Shown: one piece after another, positions 12,554-26,925 of the stretch
Numbering within the stretch: position 1 is the stretch's first letter
Layout of the letters: every line of letters starts with the position of its first letter
Origin: Lojkania enalia
Lineage: Eukaryota; Ascomycota; Dothideomycetes; Pleosporales
DNA length: 64,000 nt
Assembly (NCBI GenBank): GCA_010094045.1
Contig: ML986581.1
Location: 372,001-436,000, forward strand
Direction: 5' to 3'
The notes under the pieces: generated by a model
The model's input: only the letters and a program-made list of their open reading frames with translations
Database searches by the model: none
What the model was told of the DNA's origin: nothing
Made by a program: the position numbers and the translations under genes

Positions 12554-15500
12554 ATGGCACTACCGACTCCCACCTTTATGGCGGGGCTCGCTCTACTGGC
12601 CTACTTGTCGTCCTTCATCCTATTCGCATTCATCCGCGTCGTTACTGGCATCTCCATTCAGCGTCTAGGTTTCTCCGGGCTACGGCGCATCTCTTTTTCC
12701 CCGAAAGACGGTCTTCGCATCGATATCCGTGGCCTCGGGCTCACTCTCCACCGTCCGACATTTGCCCAGCCGACGTGGGTTAGCGTAGTAGTTACTGAGT
12801 TGAAGGTCACGGTAGACCTCAAAGCGCTGCAAGAAAAGACTCGAAAGAAAACAATATGGGCACACTGGAGCAACGGTTCAACTCAGAGGGTGAAAGGTTC
12901 TCCTGAATTGTCCGCTGAGGAGAGCGAATTGGATGACATCGGCGACGAGGAACATCAAAGGAGCCGGACATGGGAGACGTTGACTAGGGCAAAAGAGAGC
13001 ATCAAGCGCTTGCATCGGAAGATAAAATGGATCAGGCTGGTTGATTTGGTAGCCACTACAACCACAGTAGTCACCGTCGACGTCGGCTCCTTACAGGTTG
13101 GGAGCTTCTCCATGGCCGTAGATACGAGGCGCAAAACCGTGGATCGCAGTCGCTTGTTCAACCATCATAAGCCCAGTGCGAATAAAGAACAGCGACCAGC
13201 AGAATGGCTCTTCACGTTTCGTAGCATCCTGTTCACGCCGGACGGGAAGGATTCGACCGAGGTCCTAGATCACTGTACGCTAAATGTGCATGGCATGTTA
13301 TACAAGGAGCTAGATGGGCTACGCGACGCTTCCATCGCGTTGAAGCTAGGCCGACTGAGCATTCCATATGATGACGTTCGACTTTGCGCAGATCGTGCCA
13401 GGAAATGCCGCGCAGCTCTCCCCAAAAGGCGCGCAAGTCTCAGCCACTCCGATATTTCTCTCAGCGACGTGATGGAAGAGCTGGATCAGCCAGGCAGTCG
13501 AGAGGAGAACATTGTTCGCACTGTATCCGACTCGAAAGAATTTGCCGGGTCTGTTTTGCGCGGGATCCAGGAGTTCCAATTCGCTGTGAGCTTCTTTGGC
13601 TTGACAAAACGAATTACGACGGGACCACCATCCGATTGTCCTGTCTATCTCAATATGTCGATGAAGGAAGTAGGAATGGACCTCTTGCGACTGGATCCTC
13701 GCAGTCCCGCACATCTGATGTACTTTTCGCCGAAAGATATCGCACATCAAGCACTCTTAGCTGCGATTTCAGTCTCTGTCGGCATTGATGACGGACATGG
13801 GCATCCGGAACGGCTTCTTTATGTACCAATGGCAACTATGACGCTTAATACAACACTTCCATCAAAAACTATCCAGTTTTCTAAAGATAAGAATGTTGGC
13901 GAGCGAAACACCAATATCCTCTTTGCGAACCTCGTAATAACCTCTCCTTCGCTTGATCTTGACCCGAAGCATCTGCCATTAATATTGGCAATGTTTAGAA
14001 ATCGAGAGGTCAAGAAGAAGTCTCCAAAACTGCGGCATCAAAAGCGATCTCTGCTTCGAAGACTTTTGCCGAAGGCGAGTATCAAGATGTCAATCCACGA
14101 GCCGGTCGTTCGAGTTACTCTGCCCCCCATGGAACCGGAAAAGAAAGACACTGGAGAGTTCGACTTGCTCATCTCCTCCTCTTCCTCATTTTCGTTGGAT
14201 CTGGAATCTTCCCATGCCGCTGATGGCGATCTTCACTACGCCCTGATCTCGACATTCCGTCTGAACTCCCAGCAGCTGTATTACCAGACCGCGTCTAGCG
14301 ATAAACATAACCTACTCCTCACGGATTACTTGGAGTTGAAGGTACAATTGAGCGCCTCACCAGATGTTGTCATTATCGCAAACGGGACAGCGCAAACCTT
14401 CAACGTGTATTTAGTTAGGCCGGAGATAAGCGAGGGTCTTCGTCAAATTGTCTCACAAATTCAAAAAGATAGGCGGAGAAGACGGGGTATACGTGTGCCA
14501 AAGACGAAAGGGCAAAGCTTCCTACGCAAACTTCCGCCTTGGCTTGCCCATGTACAGCTTCAAGGCTCTGACTTCAACATTGAAGTGGCAGGCGATGATC
14601 CGCAGGTCTCAAAGCATGCCCTAGGAGTTGGGCTCCATCTCGAGTCATGGACGGCTGAATACCGGCAGAGCAAGGCAGATGGAACTGAGTCGCGACCTGC
14701 TCGCAGACGAGCTCCGAGCCGTAATATCAATAGGGATGAATATCTCCTTCGCTCCCCTAGCCCCTCGTCTCCGAAGCAGCAACTAGGCGACGGAACTGAT
14801 GGTAGACGGCTTGCTGTCCACTCCCGAGGACTGGAAGGTTTTGTCATGGAGGCTGCCGACCAATGGCAGCAGGATCCCTTTTTATCTCTTCCCCGCATGG
14901 AGGTTGCTTTTAGCACTTCCACAGATAAGCAAGGTCCTGTCTTTCATATTCATTCCTTCTTGCAAAGCCTCTTTGTCCATTATTCACTCTATCGACATTT
15001 TTCTCTTGGGACAGCTCTAGTGGTTTTACAGCATTCATTTAACTCGAATCGAGACCAGCCAGAAGAGACCGGATATACCCCTAGAATTCCACAGCATCTT
15101 ACAGTTCCGTCTGTTGATAGCGAAGATGTTGATACAAGACGCGAAGTCATCACTACTGACGTTAAAGCTCACTTCCTTCAGTTCAAAGCTGACATGCCGT
15201 CTGATCCTCCGCTAATGTGTCATGTCTACGGGTTAGAAGCTGGCCGACACCGTTGGACTAACCCATTCTTACGTTCAAGGCTTGTACGCTTGTATGCAGA
15301 AACTCCTCATATTCCCGGGGTTTGGACCCGCATTGTTAGCGTCAAGTCACTCCGCATGGATTATCGACAATCAAAACGAAGATATGGAAACATAGTTACC
15401 GACGATAAGTCATTTGACATTGTTACAGATGCAATTCGTCTCGCTGTTCCGCATCAGCTAGTCATGCACAAGATATTTGACAATATCGTGAATGTTACCA

Positions 15501-18500
15501 AAACCGTCAAGCAATTGCATCATCGTTTCAAAACGCATAGGAATGATTACATTCTTGATAAGGAGCCCGAGGGACCTAAGCATGTACCAAAAGTATCCCT
15601 ACGAAGTAGAGCTGTTCTGTTTGAGATCGAGGATGGCTCTTTTGAATGGAAACTAGGTGTAATATATCGCTACGGACTCATGGAGCAGAAGCAAAGATTG
15701 GCTCGGGAACATGCTTTCGATTTAAAGGTCAAGAAGCTCAAACAGGAGGACGAGCGGCGAGGAAGTTCTCGGCATCGCGCTAGATCTGCACACGCTCATC
15801 GCGGTAGAAGCAAGTCAAAGAAGGATAAAGAAAGAAAAGCTCGTAGTAAAAGCGCGGATCCAAGCGATCCTGATTCTCCTAGTCGGCGAAAACATGACAC
15901 ACCGATGAGATACGATAAGGAAGGCTACACAGGTCTCAGCGGACAATCACGGACTTCTATTGAGGAAGCCCGAGACAAACTAAGTCGGCTCAATGCTCAA
16001 ACGTGGAAAAAACGTATTGATCATGCTATGTCCTGTCAAAGCCACTCCATTGACGATGTTCGCTCAATCTTTTGGGGTCTTGATGAAATGCCAGAGGATG
16101 TTGATCACAAGGAAAGGATCTTGGCTATCCCTCAAAGACCAGCGCTTATGGCTATGACAATTAGCGACCTGGATATTCTTCTTGATAAACCGTCATTTCC
16201 TCTGTCCGAATACCCCAAGTTTCTCAATCGTGTTGGGAAAGGCATGCCATTCGATATGCAATATTCGCTTCTCATTCCAATGCATGTTCAAATCAATATG
16301 GGCGAAGCAAAGCTCCAGCTTCGTGATTATCCTCTCCCACTACTGCATGTTCCCGCAATTCGCTCTAACCAGTCAGTCCGAATGCCTAGCCTCGCCTTAA
16401 GGACGGATTTTGTCATCGCCGAAGAGTATAGAGATGTGGAGTCCTCCCGAGTTAGCCGGGTCATCGTTGTTCCTGAAGAGAGGACAAACTCAGGTAAACC
16501 TACTGGTGGCCTTGCCGTTGACGTTCGCCGGACCGTGGCTCCTGTGAAAACCTATTCTGACATGAAGATCGATATCAACTCCGCATATCCCACAAGAATT
16601 ACGTGGGGCACTTCGTACCAGCCAGCTATACAAGATATGATGCAGGTCATTGAAAGCTTTACTAAACAGGCCGTGGATCCGTCGGAAAGAGTCGGATTTT
16701 GGGACAAGATTCGTCTTACATTCCACTCTAGGTTTAGTGTATCATGGAAAGGAGATGGCGATGTTCATCTGATTTTGAAAGGTTGGTGAGGATAAGTTAC
16801 ATTTATATCCTTTATTAACATTTCTGCAGGCTCAAGAGATCCTTACATGGTCACTGGCCATGGAGCAGGATTTGTCATGTGCTGGCAGAACGACGTTCAT
16901 CTCAGTATTGCCGAAGATGAAGACCCTCGCAACTTCATGGTGGTTACCAGTGGTAGCTACGTCCTCGCAATTCCTGATCTTGGTCATTACGCACGTCAGG
17001 AGGCTGAAGTCGAAGCGACGGGACATTCTGAGGCCTCATCAAGTATTTCGAGCTACAAGCAGCTTGCAATATTCAAAAAGACAGTAATGAAGCTCAATGG
17101 AAACGTACGATGGACAGCTGGGCTCGTCTTTGAGCGGAACCTAGATAAGGGCGGCCGCTCATTCAATTTCATTCCTCATTACGATGTTATACTCAAACAT
17201 CCAAAGTACGCTCATTCATCCGAGGGAAAGGTAGGTGTTCGATAAATTCATTCATATTCATTTTCTAATGGCAGTAGACGTATGATGCTTTCCGAGGATT
17301 CCGCAGCCATCACATTCATATGTCCCTGGCCGTTGCTGCACCATACGACCGAGAATGGTCCGTCTCAAATCTCGAGCCTTCCAAGACTTACAACAGTGTT
17401 CATCTCACACCCCGCTTCTTCACCCACTTTTTCAACTGGTGGTCCATGTTCTCTGGCGCCATGTCCCTCCCTATTCGACAAGGAAAACTCTGGCCTGGCG
17501 TGGAAAAGTCAAGCAAAAAATTTGGGCGTCACCTGGCTACTATCAAGTACAACCTACTTCTGTCTCCGCTCTATATGAGCCATGTCTATAAACACAAAGA
17601 CGCAGAGGATTATGGTCAAGGTCTTGTTTCTGCCACAGGATTGAAAGCTCGACTTGACAGCTTTATGCTCGACCTTCATCAGCGACGGGAGGAATTCCGA
17701 ACTGTCGTGCGGGCGCCTGAAAGCCGGGAAGATGATAAGCAAAACCAAACTACAGGGATGCGTATTAACGAAGTCCAGCTAGATTTGATCAGAACCGATG
17801 TTCGAGCAGTGTCGGCAAGTATCGGAGGTACTGATCATGAAGATGTCGGCCATGCAACGTCGGAGACTCTTATGGGCTACAATGAAGATTATGTAACGGC
17901 CGATCTCTCAAATTTCACCATACCAGATCATGACTGGGGGTGGGTGGACATGGATGACTTTGTTGAACTTGGATGGATCTTGCCATCAGATCGTAATCCG
18001 GAGACGAAGATCCTTCCTTTAGCATTTGCCCCCCGCTTTACATACTTCCGCCAAACAGACCACCAGGACAACATATCTGGCGATGCTCACAGAACGAGCC
18101 CCTTCGGAAACGAACTAACTCATCATTGTGTTATGTCACAACATAACGATCCCCGAAGGGTTCAGTGTCATCTCATCGAGAATCGCTTAAAGCGTGTGAA
18201 GGAGCAAATAGCACAAAATCAACGAGCAATCGGGGAACAGGAATTAAAGATTGTTCGTGATTCTGAAGGCACTGAAGAGCTAAGACGACGATTGGATCTG
18301 CTGCACAACCACGAGGTTGTTCTAAAACGGAAGGAAGAATTCTTACTCTCGATGCACCAGAGTTTGATTGAGCGTCTAGACGCAAACGATCTTCGCGCCG
18401 TTCCCGACGCTCAGACCGACGAAGAAGACACGTATTACGAAGCCCAAGAAGAGTATGATCCTACTGATTCAGATACAAAGGGTATGGATTCAAAGCCCAG

Positions 18501-21500
18501 TGCTGACTACATCATTGACTTCAACAATCGCTTTATCGTTCACAATGTTCACTTGAAATGGAGCAATTCTCTACGGAATATTATCCTTCGGTATATTCAT
18601 CAAGTGAGTCAACGTCGTGGATTCGTATACTATATGTCACGGAGGGCGGTCAAATTTATCCTGGATATTGTGGAAGAGCAAAATAGGTCTCGTGAGGCTT
18701 CGAAATCGGGACCGAGTGGCCAGGATCCAATGTCGCCACAGGAAGATGATGAGCTGAGTATCCACGACCGAGTCCAACAACTTTTGGATGACGGTAAGAA
18801 ATTTGTGAGTGCCAATGATCCCGAAAATGCCGAAGGGAGTAAAGAGGAGGGCCAGCAAGCCACACAAGGCGCGGGCGATGATCTTGCTATGGACTACATT
18901 GCCCAGAACGCGTATATAGTACGCCTTATTGCTCCTCAAATCCAACTGCAGAGCGAAAAGAATACCAAAGCCGCAGTACTCGTCACAGCCAAAGGGATGC
19001 AACTGAAGGTCATCCAGGTCATGGACAAAGACAGGGTCATGGACGAGGTTAGTGGTCTGGTCCAGCGTCGTTTCTCCGCTGCGATGGACAGCCTACAAAT
19101 CTTCGTTACCAATGCGAAGATTTTTAGTCCGGAAGATATCCATATGTACTCGGGTAGCACCTACGGAACACCAGCTGGTTCTTCGTGGCCTCCGTGGGTA
19201 CCGTTCGAGGTCATGTTTGAATTCCACTCCAATCCTTATGGCTTCCAAAGAGTTGTACAGAGAACATCTGCTAGTATGCGGTATGACAAGTATAACACGC
19301 TCCGCTTGAAATACAACGATGATGTCTCCGCCGGTGGTTCCGGATCTTCTCACAAGCCCGACAGCTTAGAAAATAGAATGGATCACCTATGGGTCGATTT
19401 CCCTCACGTACGCGCGCTTTGCAACTCTCGGCAGTATTACGCCATGTACGTCATTGTCCTCGATTTGCTCCTTTACAACGAACCCCTGGAGAAGACGCGG
19501 AGCGAACGATTAGAGAAGATCATGCTAGCTTCTGATTTCAGTGACCTTACTGGTGCGCCCGCTCTAGTTATGGGTCTCCAAGATCGCATTCGGCAGCTAG
19601 AAGAGATTAAGACCATGTTCCAGATCAATGAAAAGTATCTTGACAAGCAAGGCTGGAATGATCGCATTGAGGTCGAGAAGGATCTGGCCGTTTTTGAAGA
19701 CGAGCTTTTCTTTGTCATGAAGGCCATTACGACTGCTCAACGAAAGGTTGACGATCGCGCTCAGACAAAACAATCAACCGGCCTTCTTCGATGGTACGTG
19801 TCAGCATCTGAGATTGTGTGGCATTTGCTGCGGGAGGACCAGGAATCCCTTGCCGAGTTCCAATTGAAAAATGCGCTCTACGACCGGACAGACAATAATG
19901 ACGGCTCAAACCTCAATTCAATAGAAATTGAGCAGATCACCGGCCTCAATTTGTTGCCGAATGCTACATACCCGGAAATGATATCGCCATTCCTAGACTT
20001 TGATCGACCTTTCACAGCAGGCGCCAACGCGAAAATGCTTAGGGTACACTGGATTATGCTCGAGGCTATTGCCGGTATTCCAGTTATGGATCACTTTGAG
20101 GTCAATCTCTTCCCAATTAAAGTACAACTGGAATGGGAAATTGGAAAGAAATTGTTCGAGTATATTTTCCCCGGAATTAAGGACAACGCCGGAGAGAATG
20201 GAGGCTTCTCTCCATTCCTAGTCAAGCATATTCTACCTGACAACGATGACGACGAAGGGGATGCTAATGACAGCATACCGCCTATCGATGTGCCGAACAC
20301 AAGTCAAAGCTTACCGCAGGACGAAGCTAATGCCAATGCACTCAAATTGCGCCTCACTCCAACACTACAGCTACCTGGGCCGAACAACAGGCCTCCCCAA
20401 AAGCCCAAGTATTCCAACAAACACCCCAATATCCATCATCTTCGCCTCTTCCGCGACAATTCGACCCGTTCCACCCCTGATCTGCGCAAGACACTCCATC
20501 CGAGTCACGCCATTAGCGAGGCTTCATCGAGTTCCTCCCGCCCCAGCAGTATGCGCTCTGGCTCCAATATGTCCACTGCAACAAACACAAGTGATAGAAC
20601 TGCCAAGAGGTTCACAATGACACGATCTGGAAGCGGAGAAAAGCGGAAGAAAAAAGGTCGTTCGGACGACATCACGCAGATGATGACCCGCGCATCGAAC
20701 TACATGACACTTGCCTATGTCAAGATCCCGTCTATGGTCCTCTGCTTATCATACAAGGGTAAAGGCCAGCGCAATTTTGAAGATGTCCATAGCCTTGTAT
20801 TTCGCATGCCGACACTTGAGTATCGCAACAAGACATGGTCAAATCTAGATCTTGCCCTGCAGTTGAAGAAGGATGTCATTAGGGCTTTGATTTCGCACGC
20901 CGGCGCTATTGTCGGGAATAAGTTCTCGCACCATCGTCCCTCCAGGCATGCACAATCCCGTCTTCGCCAGATTGCGAATAGCTCCACAATGCTGAATACT
21001 TCCCCCGATCTATCTGGCACCGATTCAAACAGCATGCGCGACCACAGCCCAGGTGACAGCGAAGCATCCGGCGAAGGAATTCCTCGACGCAGCTTTACAA
21101 GTGGCCGCGGTAGCGTCTTCTCAACCGTCAGTGAAGAAAGCAGCATGCGCAGTGGCCGAACAGGGCCAAGCGACTTCGCAACTGGGTCGACACTCGCTGG
21201 CAGTTGGAGAGATGAGAGTTTTGTAGAGGATGGGAGAGGATTTGCAGATGAGATTAGTAGAGTGGATCAGACCGAGGTATTCCCCTAGACATTTTTGAAT
21301 ATTTCCAAAGACTTGAGGCTAACCCAATATCAGCCTGACCACGCAAACATGATTCACAATCTCTCGAGACATCTGACGCAAGTCGCGACACCCTTTACGC
21401 ATAGGCAGAGGCCTGGCAGTTCTAAGGATTCGAATAGCGTTGCGGGCGAGGACTCTGAGGATGCGTACGTCTCCTTCCCTTCCCTTTCTTTGACCTAACC

Positions 21501-21591
21501 ACTAAATTCACAAAGTGCACGTCGCAAAAGCAAGATCCTCCTCGGCAAGAAGTTCTCAAGTGTCATACACGGCAAGGATCGAGGCGCATGA
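12554..21591 (+). CDS. FMP27: Fmp27/BLTP2 (SABRE/Hobbit) bridge-like lipid transfer protein
   Basis: Five exons: 12554-16781, 16830-17230, 17278-21276, 21334-21464 and 21516-21591; total 8835 nt, about 2944 aa, with all phases consistent. Members of this family form long hydrophobic grooves that carry phospholipids between the ER and plasma membrane. The N-terminus has a membrane anchor (LALLAYLSSFILFAFIRVV, residues 12-30) followed by the chorein-like start IQRLGFSGLRRISF. Family signatures are present: SERVGFWDKIRLTFHSRF (Fmp27 GFWDK domain, about residue 1380) and SSWPPWVPFEVMFEF (WPPW motif, about 2180). A basic Ser/Arg/Lys-rich stretch lies near 1070-1110 and a coiled coil near 1840-1910 (RLKRVKEQIAQNQRAI). 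The C-terminus is Ser-rich and basic (KSKILLGKKFSSVIHGKDRGA), as in homologues. Intron 1 could also use a nearby GTGAGG site, but only the chosen GTTGGT donor keeps the frame. Confidence 0.95.
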
Positions 21592-22239
21592 TTGTCACTA
21601 CCAGGAACTCCAGCAACTAATTTCCTTAACTTCGATGTACCACCTTGTAGGGGGCCCTGATTTTTACCCCATCTATAGTGTATAAGCATTTCTAGGTGTT
21701 ATCTATCATCGTATCGGGCTTGATCACAGCTCTTCTCATTTGTTCTATATGGGTTTTATTTTTCTTTTTATTATATTTTTTTTCTACCTATAGCCTAGAG
21801 TTTAATATCTAGGCTGGTGCTGTTAGAATAGGCTCTCTAGCGGTCCTTTAACAATTTAAATAGATATGTAGGAGATATTCTTGGCGTCTTGTGAAGTGCT
21901 GAGTTTTTTTTATTCGGTGCTGGAAGATCAGCATTGAAGTGCTGAAGGTATATTGGTTGGTTTGTTTCTGATGGTACAGATACATGATTATTAGTCTACA
22001 TAAGCATAAGTTTTGTGTTAAACAATTAAAATGAGAATAACTCATATTCTCGTGTAGATTGATAATAGTTCTAGTGTGATGCAGTTCTAATCACGAGAAT
22101 GAGGACTAGGGATGCCAAAGCTTGATAAGATGCTGAACAGCTAGGAAAGGGCTCAAGGAAAATGGAACGCAAGTGGCCCAAACTCTCTCTCGAGAAATTC
22201 CCCCCTATCCTCCATTTCGAACAGTACTCTTCATTGTCT
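21592..22239. other. Convergent intergenic region
   Basis: About 650 bp of AT-rich sequence with T runs between the 3' ends of FMP27 (+) and the membrane-protein gene (-). It is expected to hold both 3' UTRs and terminators. Nothing else was recognised. Confidence 0.6.
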
Positions 22240-24556
22240 TTATTTGGGCTCCCTTACTTCTTCTTCACCGACCACCAAAGTGCTCTCGGAGCCTGGTATA
22301 TGATGATTCTGGTCTTGACGTTCAAGAACCGCAGTAGATTCAAGGGGCAGTTCACTAAGTCGTTCGTTGAGACGAGTTACAGGAACTTCTCTCGTTAAAC
22401 AATCCCATACACCCTGCGCGTCAGCCTCGTAAGCCCGTCTTTGCAACTGAAAGGTTCCGTCTTGAATCCACCGATCCAGTCGTTCATGTCTAAGTTTCTT
22501 CATGTAAATAAGAAATCTCAACATGATAAGATCAAGAATTGTCACAAAAATGGAAAACGCGATGATGAACGAGAGGCCAAAGACATTGACGTTACTAATA
22601 GAATAAGCATGTTACGCGATTAATATTTGAAGTAACTTACACAAATCCTCCGGGATTTCTCATTCGTTGCATGCTACAAAGCTCCTTTTCACCACCAGTC
22701 ATTTCGGTTCTATTCTTCACGTAAGGTCCTACGGAAGGCGCACGGACTTCAGCGCCAATGGCATAGTCCGCAATCTGAATCTGCATCGCAGCCCATATCG
22801 TAGACTCCCATCCCATGTATTCTCGGATCCACTGGTCATCCGGAAGGCTTGGCATGAGATAGTCAAGATCTTGGATGCCGGCTTGAAGCTCTCCAGCAGA
22901 GTAGACGATATCAATAGTGATGCTTGCAGTTCGGACTTGTTGCATAGCTGCGATTTGGACATCGCTCGCATCAGGAAACATAGAGGGCGATATTTTATCG
23001 GGGACGCCGGTTAGGTTAGTGCAATAATCGGAGGCTCTTTCCCGTGAGATACAATATTGGTACTGAGCCAAAATTAGATATACAGAGCTTCTATTCTAAG
23101 GGCTTGGACTTGCCTGAAAAGTACATCCCACGATCGAAGCTGGGAAATCGGGGAAGTATGCCGGAACTGTTTGCCCGTTTGACAGCTCGATTTCTTCGAT
23201 TTTATGCGCTGCGTATAGAGGATCGCTTACCGGTCCACTATACGCAACTGCGTTCTTCCATAACGTAATGATTGCAAGGTCCATCTGGTCGGTTTCCATG
23301 CCGGGAAGTGGTATCAGCGTGGTTGCCCTTCCTTGTCCAGCTCCCTGAAAGGCCATCCTAACCCTAGATATTGTGTCGGCAAGAATGGTTTTAATACTAT
23401 GTAATAGGGATCAATTGAATCTTGCATACCATGTTTGAAATTGAGTAGTGATATTCGACATAAATAGACTTTGATAATCTGTTGCATTCGGAAAATCGAT
23501 CATCTTATTCTGCCCGTAAAACAAAATCATGACCTCTTCCCCAGGCGTAAAAGGTTCGTAGTAGTCGGACGCATTAACAATGATGTAGTGATCATCGGCT
23601 CTTAATTGGGCACATGTCGTTCTCTTGCGGAATTTGACTCGGTCGCTCGACTTGAGATTCATTCCAAAGCCGTCATTAAAGTCGACTAGTCCGGAATCAA
23701 ATTGCAGTCCAGGCATCTCAATGTCTACACACATTCCAGGGAATGGACATTCGATTCGATTTGCCGTGAAAGGAATATTCGGTCGAGTGAAGCCCGAGCA
23801 ACGTTGCGGGAGAATTGTGGAATTTTGATAGCAGTCTTGGGCGTACGCACGAGCAGCCGCTCCGATATTGGCTTGGTAGGATACAGGGGCATCGATGTCC
23901 TCCCTTTCTACTATGCTGAAAATACGGTCCAAGCGGGGAGCGGCGCAAAATGGGCTTTGTACCAGGATTTGCGTATTTGCGCTAGACACGACATAGGAGG
24001 TAAATATACCCGCTGCAACCGTCCCGACTGCAAAAATAAGGCCTAGTAGCATCTGGAGATAGGAGCGGGCAAATGCTCGATCGGCCTTCCTCCATACCCA
24101 CCATAGCTTGATCCAGTCGGCCATTAGGGAGCTCGGGGCTGGTAATGTACGGAGTAAGGCCTGTTGTTGCCGGAAAAGGCCATCTGCTGATCGGCCGTCT
24201 GCTCGGAATTGGTGGTAGGCAAACATTAATAGATTCCACCAATGTGTCGTTCCAAGCGTAGTCAAGACTGCTAGGAGAGCCACAATGAGATTTCCAGTCT
24301 GCATGTCTGTTGTAATGGTCTGGCCCATGATAGCGCCTTGTTCGAGATTCACCCAGAAACCGCGCTTGACGAATTGTGCAGGGACTGCGGACATATTGAA
24401 CACTTTTTCATAAAAATCGTAATGATGTTGACAATACTCGAGCAGATTTAAAAGTAATACCTCCCAGTTGACAGCTCCCGACTGAGCTCTCAATCGGTTA
24501 TACCAGGCTTGGGGCGAATGGGGCGGACGGGTCGCGGAGCTGAGGTGTTGCCGCAA
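22240..24556 (-). CDS. Uncharacterised fungal multi-pass membrane protein (5' end unresolved)
   Basis: Four coding segments read on the minus strand: (24556)-23430, 23363-23114, 23062-22641 and 22594-22240; 2154 nt, in phase, about 717 aa. The introns are GTATGC..CTAG, GCAAGT..TCAG (a GC-AG intron) and GTAAGT..TTAG. Three membrane segments are visible: NLIVALLAVLTTLGTTHWWN, LQMLLGLIFAVGTVAAGIF and GLSFIIAFSIFVTILDLIML. The loop between the last two is Cys-rich with the pattern VGCTFQYQYC..DYCTNLTGVP, which I remember from a large uncharacterised family in leotiomycetes and related fungi. There is no ATG between the upstream in-frame stop and the conserved region (PPHSPQAWYNRLRAQSGAVNWEVLLL). 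So either a short upstream exon is missed or the start codon is lost. The first in-frame ATG is 24394. No function is known to me. Confidence 0.7.
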
Positions 24557-26925
24557 AACATAAATGAGAGGACCGCAGCAACGTTTCTCGGGCCTATGAT
24601 ATATGTGCGTTGCTACTGGTTAAACTTGGGTCTATCTGAGTCCAAGTTTCTGGGCACGCTGAAGCATTACTTCACACTCGGAGATAATAACCCCTATTTC
24701 GTATAGTGGCATCTGCACACGTAGGTGCTACTTCTCGGTTCGATTAATTCTCCCAAATGCTATAGCAAGATTCTGTACTAAAGTATTTGTTCGCAGTTAG
24801 AGAATTCTACGGAAAATTTTGTACAAGAACAATGGCCCGATGTCTTGACAAGAATGGGCCTCAAGTCCCCATACACTCTTACCGCAAGCTTTGGCGCTAA
24901 CAGACAGATTGGTAGCACACACACTATATTGTGTTGCAGGATTGCATAGTTCTATGTAACATCACAGCGCTTTTGTTTCAGCCATATTTACCTCGTTCGA
25001 CCATGTACTGCGGGCAAGCTCGCCGCTATCGGAGACTGCAGTGACCATGGACAAGCAAAATAGAGAAATTTAATATGCGAAGTCAAAGAAGAGATACCGG
25101 ATTTTAGTTAAAAATATCTTGACAGAATATTTTCAAATGGGCCAAATACTCTAAGAGGCAGAAATAAAAGGCAAACCTTGTGGAGCACCCGCATTAAAAC
25201 TATATCGACAATGAGTCTGAAACATCTCGGCGGTTAACGTCAGCCCCAGTGCATTCAGAATAGTAATAAGGCTCAGTCCTTAGGCTAGAGAAAAGGCAAA
25301 AACTTCTACAGGCGATGCAAGGTTTAATATGGCCCCAACCCCCCCTTCTCAATTGGTCGGGTGTGTGGTGTGGCGGAGGCAGTGTACGACACACTGGGGG
25401 ACAGATGGGGGTTGAAAAGACACATCGACCTTTCTATTCACCATCAAGGCGAAGAATATTTAGTGGAAATATGACTCAAAGTAGAAACCACTAGAACTCT
25501 AATAAATGTAGAATTAAATATTTCTTCAAAATAGCACTAATATGACAAAAAAAAGGCAAATCCTCAATCCACCAATACTTATCTTCTCCCCATCACGCTC
25601 CCTCCAAGTCACCAATATCCCTCGACGCTTCACCCACTAGTCTCATATGTTGTCATATCCCATCCATGATACTGCATTTAAAGCTCCTATTGAGTTCCCG
25701 ACATTATCTATTCGACGTTTCAATAACATAAACCTTCTATAAACGCCATCAAGACGTCTTAGCCGACCATAACAAGAAGCCCTGAAAAGAAAAGCCCCTA
25801 AACAAATCTAAGAAACCCCCAAATCCCCGCCCCACAGCAGCTCCTCTAGATACCGTGCTCCGCCATCCAGACAGAATTTAGCAGTCGAACAACTGGTATC
25901 CGCACTCCTATTACAAAATATCAGGGCAATAGCCGAGTAGACTGATAGATCTATTCGTCGCGCTATACCTACTAACAGAGCCCATAAAGTTGTATGAAAT
26001 TGTAGAATCCAATAATGAAGATACTTCTATCGAACGGTCCTCACATAGTATCACGCTGCCACGTATATTAACCCTACCTACAATATTATCCTCTAGCAAC
26101 CCTCGAATCCCGTCCCAGACATCCACGACCCCTTACCGCCTCCCTCAACCTCTCTGGACCCTTTCCTTCATAGCCTAAGATAAGAAAACCTGCTTGGGCC
26201 CTAGCAAATAGTTCTACTTCATACCTGTACGCTAGGCGCCCGACGCCCTGCTGGGTTTGTAGAGGTGGGAATATTTTACACTCTTTCCCTTCGTTGAGGA
26301 GACTGGGGCTAGACTCTCAATACCACCACCCCCCGATATCCCTGGATCCGATCCAATCCAATCTAGCCCACCGCCTTATACTCGCCGCACGCTACCTCCA
26401 AGCCCCCCCCACACTATCCCAAACAGAAACCAACCATCATACGCAGACCCAACCCCTTCCCATCCACGGCTAGTGCAAGGCAGGCGCAAATACATCGCTT
26501 GCTTACATATACGTACACATGTCCACGTTCAATCGATCGATCGACCATCTATTTACAATTAACATGTGATTGAGGCTCTTGGTCACGTAGCGATTTTCAA
26601 GAATGATGAATTTTTGATTAGTCGGCGAGTACATGATCTTATATCGATCAGTCGCTGCTCGCTCGCTCAGTCGCTTGAATAGTTGGCCGGCTCCTTGCCT
26701 CGTCTCATTCTCGTCTCCCAGAAATATATATCGTACAAGAACCGATACTATGGTCATACAACCAAATATTCCGAATATTCTTCGATCATCCAGCTATTGT
26801 CTGGCGCGGTCTGCCCAGGCACTTCCCCGCCATACAATCACCGCCCAAGCCTTGCCAAGCACCCAACTCAAACCAACCCACCCATTTCTTCAACACAAGC
26901 TCGACAAACCCATACATCCCATCAT
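24557..26925. other. Long intergenic region, C-rich on the plus strand in its right half
   Basis: About 2.4 kb. The left half is AT-rich and unassigned; any missing first exon of the membrane-protein gene would lie at its left border. From about 25.56 to 26.9 kb the plus strand is strongly C-rich and G-poor, so a minus-strand transcript would be G-rich. This may be the 3' UTR of the F-box gene. Short ORFs here show no family features. Confidence 0.5.
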
